This document shows, in pieces, positions 1 to 5,999 of a DNA stretch of 20,929 nt; the first letter of the stretch is position 1; every line of letters begins with the position of its first letter. The stretch covers positions 1-20,929 of the forward strand of contig CAYZMS010000048.1 in the NCBI GenBank assembly GCA_964479625.1, given 5' to 3'. Made by a program: the position numbers and the translations under genes. This DNA comes from CAYZMS01 sp964479625. Lineage in GTDB: Bacteria; Bacteroidota; Bacteroidia; Chitinophagales; Saprospiraceae. The notes beneath the pieces are model-generated. The model was not told the DNA's origin, searched no databases, and saw nothing but the letters and a program-made list of their open reading frames with translations.

Positions 1-102
1 ATAAAACTTAAGGTTGAAAGAAATTATAAATTCTGGTTTGAAAAGAAAAAGTTTGGTTTATTGATTTGTAATCTCCGAGCCTTAGCCCTTAAACGGTTTT
101 AA
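1..102 (+). CDS. 3' end of a gene cut by the window edge, product unknown
   Basis: Frame 1 is open from the first base to a TAA at 100-102, giving the last 33 residues of a protein that starts outside the window. The fragment is rich in Lys, Arg, Phe and Leu and ends in LRALALKRF. A basic, hydrophobic tail of this kind is common at the C-terminus of AT-rich surface-glycan glycosyltransferases, and a glycan cassette follows, but no motif identifies it. The stop sits just before a run of seven A (101-107). A frameshift there would continue the protein into frame 3, so this could also be part of a broken gene. Confidence 0.4.
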   Translation: MKLKVERNYKFWFEKKKFGLLICNLRALALKRF

Positions 103-342
103 AAAAATGTCTTGCCAATGCCGCCCAAATACAGCTCCATTTTGATGATATGCTACCGAGCCCGGCAAGATAGGTCCTTCGGGATTCAGATGTTGGTAAT
201 AGGTTTATAAAGAGAGCCCAATATCGAAAAGATGAAGTTTTCAAGTTGACGGCAATAAAGAATATTAGCATAAGTTCTAGACAATTCGAAAAGTAAATTT
301 CAAGGGCTACTCCCTAATTGTAAATTCAAATAATGGTATTTA
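103..342. other. gene-poor stretch with a possible decayed coding remnant
   Basis: No intact gene is convincing here. Frame 3 on the plus strand reads from 93 to a TAA at 294-296 with a single internal stop (TAG, 171-173). It gives about 66 sense codons of protein-like composition, for example FDDMLPSPAR before the stop and VLRDSDVGNRFIKRAQYRKD after it. This could be the disrupted tail of the gene at 1-102 or chance in AT-rich DNA. A minus-strand open frame at 89-271 shows no recognisable motif. The last 45 bases are AT-rich leader for the sulfotransferase at 343; I found no good promoter match. Confidence 0.35.
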
Positions 343-951
343 ATGGAAAAGGTATTGGGAATAGGTTTCCACAAAACAGGTACAACTTCTTTACATAAAG
401 CACTTAGAATATTAGGATACGATGTATGTGGGCCGAGAAGAGAGCTTGCCTCCGACCTGATAAAAGGGGATTATTCCAAAATTTTAAAAATTACAATGCA
501 TTACAATGCATTCGAGGATAACCCCTGGCCTCTATTATTCAGATTATTTGACAAGACCTATCCTAACTGTAAATTCGTCTTAACTATTCGAGATGAAAAG
601 AAATGGATTAATTCGGTCAAAAATCATTTTGGCTTTAGAAAAACAAAAATGAGACAATGGATTTATGGTGTAGGAAGCCCAGTAGGAAACGAAGATATCT
701 ACTTAAAAAGATACCGGCGTCACAATAGGGAAGTGAAAAAATACTTCGCTAATCGCCCAAATGATTTACTAATTTTATCTCTTGAGCAAGGTCATGGCTG
801 GAAAGAATTGTGTTCTTTTTTAGACCACGAAATTCCAAACAACTCTTTTCCCCACGCAAATAAGCGACCAGACAACTCATTTGCTCAGTTTTTTAAAAAG
901 ACAAAGGATTCTTTTTTCCATTATAAACCTCCAATTTTTCCTAAAAAATAA
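343..951 (+). CDS. sulfotransferase family protein (Sulfotransfer_4-like)
   Basis: Predicted to transfer a sulfuryl group from PAPS to an acceptor, here most likely a cell-surface glycan or a precursor. GFHKTGTTS at residues 8-16 is the 5'-phosphosulfate-binding loop, and FVLTIRD with Arg83, followed by a Ser at 91, is the 3'-phosphate-binding segment. FEDNPWPLLF at 57-66 and the YP..KFVLT core fit the short Sulfotransfer_4 group, whose members are about 200-230 residues; this one has 202. ATG is the natural start because the binding loop begins seven residues in. The stop lies 9 nt before the aminotransferase, suggesting co-transcription. Codons are strongly AT-rich. A 10-bp tandem duplication lies inside the gene just before the FEDNPWP block. 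Family assignment is firm; the acceptor is unknown. Confidence 0.85.
   Translation: MEKVLGIGFHKTGTTSLHKALRILGYDVCGPRRELASDLIKGDYSKILKITMHYNAFEDNPWPLLFRLFDKTYPNCKFVLTIRDEKKWINSVKNHFGFRKTKMRQWIYGVGSPVGNEDIYLKRYRRHNREVKKYFANRPNDLLILSLEQGHGWKELCSFLDHEIPNNSFPHANKRPDNSFAQFFKKTKDSFFHYKPPIFPKK
491..510 (+). repeat. 10-bp tandem direct repeat inside the first sulfotransferase
   Basis: The 10-mer ttacaatgca occurs twice without a gap (491-500, 501-510), followed by two further matching bases. The unit is not a multiple of three, so gain or loss of one copy would shift the frame. In the present state the frame is intact across it, since the conserved FEDNPWPLLF block follows in frame. Confidence 0.9.
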
Positions 952-960
952 AACGCTTTT

Positions 961-2049
961 ATGATTCCTGTCACAAAACCTTATCTTCCAAAGGAGTATG
1001 ATTATAAAAAATACTTGGAAGGCATCTGGCAAAGAAATTGGTTAACCAATGATGGCCCTTTAGTCAATGAATTTGAATTAAAGCTAAAAAAATATTTAGA
1101 CCAAAAACATCTTATTTTCGTAGGTAATGGTACCCTTGCACTCCAAATTGCTATTCGAGCACTCGAAATTAGAGGAGAAGTAATTACCACTCCTTTTTCT
1201 TATGTCGCTACAACAAGCAGTCTTGTCTGGGAGGGATGTAAGCCGGTTTTTGTGGATATCGATGAAAATACACTGAATATTAATCCCAAACTAATTGAAG
1301 CAAGTATTTCAAAAAATACCACAGCTATTTTGGCTACCCATTGCTTTGGAAACGCCTGCAATATAGACGCCATTCAAGAAATTGCTGACCGTTATAACCT
1401 AAAGGTGATTTACGATGCCGCTCATTGTTTTGGAACCAAATACAAAGGAAAAAGTATTTTCAACTTTGGAGGAATAAGTACCTTAAGCTTGCATGCTACC
1501 AAATTGATGCATTCCATTGAAGGGGGTGCTGTATTTACCCAAAAACCCGAGTTATTAAAAAAAATGGCTTTCATGCGTAACTTTGGCCATGATGGTCCGA
1601 GTAAATTCAATGGCGTTGGGATCAATGCGAAAAACTCCGAATTCCATGCTGCTATGGGCCTTTGTGTTCTTCAGGACATACCAAGCATTTTGAAAAAAAG
1701 AGAAGAGCAATCATTGTATTATGATTTTGCTTTAACGAATTTAAATATCCAAAAACCTCAAATTCAAGAGGGCTGCAATTATAATTTCGCGTACTACCCT
1801 ATTATTTTTGAAACGGAAACGCAGGCCATTAAAGCAAAGAATGCATTGGAGCGGGCAAAAATTTTTCCCAGAAGATATTTTCACCCCAGCCTAAATACCT
1901 TGGATTATCTGGATCACCCTGCTCAGCAACTTCCTGTTTCAGAAAGAATCGCCTCCTCTATTTTATGTCTACCGATTTACCACAACCTAAGTAAGGAGGA
2001 ACAAGATCTCATTGCTCGTATTTTACTTCGAACCCAAAACTATCAATAA
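961..2049 (+). CDS. DegT/DnrJ/EryC1/StrS aminotransferase (VioA/WecE-type sugar 4-aminotransferase)
   Basis: PLP-dependent fold-type-I enzyme that aminates a nucleotide-linked keto-sugar, usually with glutamate as donor, to supply an aminosugar for surface glycans. GNGTLALQIAIRAL (residues 55-68) forms the cofactor-phosphate region, VIYDAAHCFG (149-158) carries the PLP-binding Asp152, and LHATKLMHSIEGG (177-189) places the Schiff-base lysine at Lys181. The HATK..xxEGG form is typical of enzymes acting at C4 of dTDP-4-keto-6-deoxy sugars (VioA, DesI, WecE), though specificity cannot be read with certainty. Length of 362 is normal. It lies between two sulfotransferases, with a 9-nt gap before and its TAA directly abutting the next GTG. 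The nearby WecF-like transferase would be a logical consumer of a dTDP-4-amino sugar. Confidence 0.9.
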   Translation: MIPVTKPYLPKEYDYKKYLEGIWQRNWLTNDGPLVNEFELKLKKYLDQKHLIFVGNGTLALQIAIRALEIRGEVITTPFSYVATTSSLVWEGCKPVFVDIDENTLNINPKLIEASISKNTTAILATHCFGNACNIDAIQEIADRYNLKVIYDAAHCFGTKYKGKSIFNFGGISTLSLHATKLMHSIEGGAVFTQKPELLKKMAFMRNFGHDGPSKFNGVGINAKNSEFHAAMGLCVLQDIPSILKKREEQSLYYDFALTNLNIQKPQIQEGCNYNFAYYPIIFETETQAIKAKNALERAKIFPRRYFHPSLNTLDYLDHPAQQLPVSERIASSILCLPIYHNLSKEEQDLIARILLRTQNYQ

Positions 2050-2916
2050 GTGGATACTGCATTCATCCTTGGAAACCCAAGGTCAGGAACCTCATTATTA
2101 AGGTTAATGTTAAATCAAAATGATTACATTTCAGCTCCTCCTGAATCAGGTTTTGCTCACTGGCTTTACCCAAAATATAAAAACTGGACGGAAAGAGACA
2201 TTTACAACCAAGGGATTCAGTCTTTTTTAAATGATCTATATAACAGCAAAAAGTTTGAAACCTGGTCTTTGCCCAAAGATCAATTATTGAACCACTTGGT
2301 CAAAGCCAAGCCTTCAAAATATTCAGAACTAATCGCTGAGATATACGTATTCTATAAACTAATGGCTGGTAAATCTGCCAAAATAGTTGTTGACAAAAAC
2401 AACTATTATATCCAGCATCTGGATGACCTTCCAAATATTTGGCCTGATTCAAATTATATCCACCTAATAAGAGATGTAAGAGATGTTGTTTGTTCTTATC
2501 TAGATGTCACTAAACTAAAAACAAATTCTCCTTATAAGCCAAATTTTTCCAATAAAATTCCAGAGATAACAAAGGAATGGTGTCGAAACATCAATCTTAT
2601 AACTAATTTCAGTCAAAGTGTTTCAGAGAACTTCCTCATCATCCATTATGAGAATTTAATTTTAAATACAGAAACTATATTAAAAGAAATTTGTGACTTC
2701 CTAGAATGCCCTTTCCAAGAGAAAATGAAAACTTATTTTACTGAAAAATCTATTTACCTAACCGAACCGGAAGCTACTCTAGATTGGAAAAAAAGAACAT
2801 TGACTAAACCCGATTCAAGTCGAATTGGTAGGTACCACCATTTTTTAACACAGGAGCAGCAACAAAAAATTAATAGTATTGCCGGACTCGAGTTGAAGAG
2901 GTATAATTATATTTGA
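2050..2916 (+). CDS. sulfotransferase family protein (Sulfotransfer_3-like)
   Basis: Second PAPS-dependent sulfotransferase of the locus, not closely similar to the first. GNPRSGTSLL at residues 8-17 is the 5'-phosphosulfate loop, and IHLIRDVRDVVCSYLD at 137-152 is the 3'-phosphate segment with Arg141 and Ser149. DKNN at 115-118 and a C-terminal R.GRY.H segment also fit Sulfotransfer_3; 288 residues is a usual length. The GTG at 2050 must be the start: the preceding TAA abuts it, and the next in-frame ATG (residue 20) would delete the whole PAPS loop. The junction UAA-GUG suggests translational coupling to the aminotransferase. Codons are AT-rich like its neighbours. The acceptor is inferred to be a polysaccharide from context only. 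Confidence 0.85.
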   Translation: MDTAFILGNPRSGTSLLRLMLNQNDYISAPPESGFAHWLYPKYKNWTERDIYNQGIQSFLNDLYNSKKFETWSLPKDQLLNHLVKAKPSKYSELIAEIYVFYKLMAGKSAKIVVDKNNYYIQHLDDLPNIWPDSNYIHLIRDVRDVVCSYLDVTKLKTNSPYKPNFSNKIPEITKEWCRNINLITNFSQSVSENFLIIHYENLILNTETILKEICDFLECPFQEKMKTYFTEKSIYLTEPEATLDWKKRTLTKPDSSRIGRYHHFLTQEQQQKINSIAGLELKRYNYI

Positions 2917-2956
2917 ATTCTCTTCTTGTTTCTTAGTTTTACAATTTTAAACCTAC

Positions 2957-4087
2957 ATGAATATTCACCTTGTCAGCGATGAAAAATTCATTAACCGTTC
3001 TTTCGAGACATTTGAATACTATTTCCCTGGAAAAAACCTGTTTTTTGTTGAAACCGGCATAAAGACTGACAATTTTCGTTTCGTCACACCAAGGCAGGGA
3101 ATAACTTCGGTAAGCCTTTTTCGTCCTGGATCCGTAAAAAGATTATTTGAATCTACTCCACCCCATGCCAATGTTTTTGTCCATAAACTTAGCCCTTCGA
3201 AAGCCTTCCTGGTCAATTACCTAAAGCAGCAAAAAAAAGTTAGAACATATTGGTTGCTTTATGGAGCTACGCTTTACGATTTATTGAACCGGAGAAGGAA
3301 CTTCGAGCTATTTGACCTGGAAACCAAAAAACTGATGCACCAGGGAATCCCTTTTCATAAAAGGTATTCCCGCTACCTATCCGCTCAGTTTGGTGATGCA
3401 GCAATGACCCAATTCATTAGAGGGTTGAATTATTTTTGTTTCTGGAATTATGGTGACTACCTTCTCTTAAAAGAAAATTTCTCCACAGATGCTCAATGGA
3501 AATACTTCAGGTATTTTCATACTAAATTAGGTGATAAGGTTCTTCCTGATCAGAGCCTCCTTAACCCTCGGCAAATCATTGTAAATCACTCAGCTAGTCA
3601 TACCGGGAACCATTTATCGATACTCCAACGCCTAAAAAAGCTGGACACCCAACAACAATTAGAAAGGGTAGTAACCCCACTCAGCTATGGAAGAAATTAT
3701 ATTAAAAATGCCGTTTTGAATTATGGTACAACTAACCTGCCGTATTGTTTTTATCCTTTGACCGATATGTTACCCCAAGATGCTTATTTTAATATATTAA
3801 AATCATCAGGATCTGCTATATTTGGCCACAGGCGGCAAGAAGCAGGAAATAATATCTATTTTTTACTGGCCAATGGTACAAAGGTTTTTTTGCGAAAGCA
3901 AAACAATCTTTTATCTCATTTAAAAGACAAAGGTTATACAGTCTTCGAATTTGAAGAGGACCTTTTGCATTTTCCAGCTATCTCTTTGCTAGAAGAAAAA
4001 GACCGGATCCGTAATTTAGCATTAGTTAAAGAAGAGTTTTCAGAAGAAGCTATTGCCGATACCTACGAAAACCTAATTGATGGCTAA
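2957..4087 (+). CDS. WecF-like TDP-aminosugar transferase (glycosyltransferase family 56)
   Basis: Resembles TDP-Fuc4NAc:lipid II Fuc4NAc transferase (WecF, Glyco_transf_56), a membrane-associated enzyme that adds an N-acetylated 4-aminosugar to an undecaprenyl-linked oligosaccharide. The family blocks occur in order: FVHKLSPSKAF (74-84), HSASHTGNHLS (211-221, the GNSA.xT.NHL-like block), PLSYG (241-245), and FGHRRQEAGNNI (289-300, the NH.RQQ..GNI-like block) followed by a KVFL segment. Length of 376 is close to the family's usual 350-370. Start is an ATG 40 nt after the upstream gene; the 3' end overlaps the acetyltransferase gene. AT-rich up to its last codons. In Bacteroidota this family serves O-antigen or capsule synthesis rather than enterobacterial common antigen, so the exact donor and acceptor are uncertain. 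Confidence 0.75.
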   Translation: MNIHLVSDEKFINRSFETFEYYFPGKNLFFVETGIKTDNFRFVTPRQGITSVSLFRPGSVKRLFESTPPHANVFVHKLSPSKAFLVNYLKQQKKVRTYWLLYGATLYDLLNRRRNFELFDLETKKLMHQGIPFHKRYSRYLSAQFGDAAMTQFIRGLNYFCFWNYGDYLLLKENFSTDAQWKYFRYFHTKLGDKVLPDQSLLNPRQIIVNHSASHTGNHLSILQRLKKLDTQQQLERVVTPLSYGRNYIKNAVLNYGTTNLPYCFYPLTDMLPQDAYFNILKSSGSAIFGHRRQEAGNNIYFLLANGTKVFLRKQNNLLSHLKDKGYTVFEFEEDLLHFPAISLLEEKDRIRNLALVKEEFSEEAIADTYENLIDG

Positions 4088-4658
4088 GTCGCTTTACTTC
4101 GCCCACCCTACCGCCGTCATCGATGAGGGCTGTACCATCGGGAAGGGGGTGAAAATCTGGCATTTTAGCCACATTATGCCGGATTGTGCCATAGGAGACA
4201 ACTGCAATATCGGCCAGAACGTGGTGGTTTCCCCTGGTGTAGTCCTTGGCAATAATGTAAAGGTACAAAACAATGTTTCCATTTACACTGGGGTCATTTG
4301 TGAAGATGATGTTTTCTTGGGGCCTTCCATGGTGTTCACCAATGTGATCAACCCCCGTTCTGCAATCGTTCGAAAACACCAATACCAGAATACCTACGTC
4401 CAAAAAGGAGCCTCCATCGGAGCGAACGCCACTATCGTTTGCGGCAACTCCATCGGGACCTATGCCTTCATCGGTGCCGGAGCAGTGGTCACCAGGGATG
4501 TTCCTCCTTTTGCACTGGTAGTTGGAAATCCAGCTCGGCAGGTCGGTTGGGTTAGTGAATACGGACACCGCTTGCACTTTGACGCCAGCGGCAAAGCGCA
4601 ATGTCCGGAGAGCAAGGATTGGTACAAAATAGAAAAACAGGAGGTGCGGAAAATCTGA
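4080..4658 (+). CDS. left-handed beta-helix sugar N-acetyltransferase (WbpD/FdtC-like)
   Basis: Hexapeptide-repeat acyltransferase, expected to work as a trimer, acetylating an amino group on a nucleotide-sugar with acetyl-CoA. Repeats run through most of the protein. Diagnostic blocks include KIWHFSHI near residues 26-33, IGQNVVV, VKVQNNVSIYTGV, the VFTN..NPR segment, GANATIVCG, and GAGAVVTRDVPPFALVVGNPA near the end, as in WbpD/WlbB (UDP-GlcNAc3NA N-acetyltransferases) and dTDP-amino-sugar acetyltransferases. I chose the ATG at 4080, which overlaps the upstream stop by 8 nt; an in-frame TTG one codon earlier (4077) is possible. GC content is sharply higher than in the gene it overlaps (one row at 4441-4500 is 38/60). 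The substrate could be the sugar aminated by the DegT enzyme at 961, but that is inference. Confidence 0.85.
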   Translation: MAKSLYFAHPTAVIDEGCTIGKGVKIWHFSHIMPDCAIGDNCNIGQNVVVSPGVVLGNNVKVQNNVSIYTGVICEDDVFLGPSMVFTNVINPRSAIVRKHQYQNTYVQKGASIGANATIVCGNSIGTYAFIGAGAVVTRDVPPFALVVGNPARQVGWVSEYGHRLHFDASGKAQCPESKDWYKIEKQEVRKI

Positions 4659-4697
4659 GCTTTCCCAATCTCCAATTTCAACACCCCGATATACTCC

Positions 4698-5996
4698 CTA
4701 ATGTAGAGCATTGAGGAGTTCTGCCATTTTCCTGGTCAAAACCTTTCTCGAAAAAGAATGAATAGCACTACCTTCCTTTTCCAGGCCGGTGCCGGAAAGA
4801 AAAACCTGCCAATTCTTTAACAGCAACTCCTTTATCCTTTGGTAATCTTCATAAGGGGAACTATCTCCCACGCCAGTGTCCTTGATGATCTTCATGGCAT
4901 CGGCATCGGGATCTCCCAGTCCCAGAACAGGCCGCCTTGCTGCCAGGTATTCAAATAATTTACCCGGAATGTTGACCCGGGCATTATCGGTGTTGTTAAT
5001 CAACAAAAGTAATAAATAAGCCTCCTGGTACTCCTGCAACACCTGTTCATGGGAAAGGTAGTCTGAGGCTTCTAAGGCCCCGGACAACTCAGGATAGGAT
5101 CGGATCTCCTCCAGAATAGCAGGGTCGATCACCCCTGCCAGCCGGATACACAAGGCCTGAGCAAACTCCTCCACCTCTGAACTAATGTTAGCCAATACTT
5201 TCCATAAGGTGCTGGGATTCCGCAATTCATTTAGCAGGCCGGCATGGAAAACGGTAAACCGTTCCGGAAAGGGGGTCTCCAGGGAAAAGTCCTCAGCGTC
5301 ATATCCATTGGTAATGCAATGAAATTTCGACCGGTCGAAAGGCTGAAGCAACTCAGGCATACTGAAACTGGTGGCGGTTACGATATCACAGGCATTCAAC
5401 ACCCCCACCTCCATTCGTTCATATTTTTTTCGATTCGAGGGGGTAACCAGAAAGGTGTCCAAAAAATCCAACTTGGACCAGGGATCCCGAATGTCCACCA
5501 CCCAGGGTAGGTCCAAGGCCTCCTTTAACCCCTTCCCGATCAGATGCATACTATGGGGCGGGCCGGTAGTGACAACTGCATCAACCGGGTGCTCTTTTAG
5601 GTAAGCCTTTAGGAATTTCAGGGAAGGCCGAACCCAGAAAACCCTTGGGTCGGGAATTAAAAAATTACCCCTCACCCAGGAAAGAGTACGGTCTTTTATG
5701 GATTTGCGTCCTTTCGAACTAACGACACCGGTATTTAATTTTTTCTCTTTCTTTCCGGGGCTGAATACTTTCAACAGTTGGTAGGGTTCCCAAATAGGGT
5801 ATTTCACCACTTCGACGGAAGCGGGTAAGCCCTCCAACAGACTTTCATCCCGCAATCCAAAGTCCGGGTTTTCCGGTGTAAACACTACAGGCTGCCATCC
5901 AAATTCCGGCAGGTATTTAGCGAATTTCAACCAGCGTTGCACACCTGACCCAGCTGAGGGCGGCCAGTAATAGGTAACAATCAATACCCGCTTCAT
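4698..5996 (-). CDS. glycosyltransferase, GT4-like (GT-B fold)
   Basis: Cytoplasmic or peripheral-membrane glycosyltransferase for a surface polysaccharide. The N-terminus has the GT-B start VLIVTYYWPPSAGSGVQRW, where the glycine-rich turn begins the acceptor domain, and WVVDIRDPW is typical of Bacteroidota members of this family. The C-terminal nucleotide-sugar domain contains FEYLAARRPVLGLG (about 348-361), matching the KLFEYLA...PV signature of GT4 enzymes, though the usual second Glu block is weak. 432 residues, normal size. ATG start lies 3 nt after the stop of the YfhO gene, so gpsA, yfhO-like and this gene read as one operon. It converges with the acetyltransferase across 39 bp with no evident terminator. 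Donor and acceptor sugars are unknown. Confidence 0.85.
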   Translation of the reverse strand: MKRVLIVTYYWPPSAGSGVQRWLKFAKYLPEFGWQPVVFTPENPDFGLRDESLLEGLPASVEVVKYPIWEPYQLLKVFSPGKKEKKLNTGVVSSKGRKSIKDRTLSWVRGNFLIPDPRVFWVRPSLKFLKAYLKEHPVDAVVTTGPPHSMHLIGKGLKEALDLPWVVDIRDPWSKLDFLDTFLVTPSNRKKYERMEVGVLNACDIVTATSFSMPELLQPFDRSKFHCITNGYDAEDFSLETPFPERFTVFHAGLLNELRNPSTLWKVLANISSEVEEFAQALCIRLAGVIDPAILEEIRSYPELSGALEASDYLSHEQVLQEYQEAYLLLLLINNTDNARVNIPGKLFEYLAARRPVLGLGDPDADAMKIIKDTGVGDSSPYEDYQRIKELLLKNWQVFLSGTGLEKEGSAIHSFSRKVLTRKMAELLNALH

Positions 5997-5999
5997 CTG

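Noticed and set aside
2912..2941. Promoter ahead of the WecF-like gene (TTTG-N18-TAGTTTTA)
   Set aside because: The last base of the -7 box is wrong, the spacer is short and the region is AT-rich, so chance is likely.
4050..4601. 183-residue minus-strand open frame opposite the acetyltransferase
   Set aside because: It lies antisense to a clear hexapeptide-repeat protein, and its composition reflects the repeats; no independent motif.
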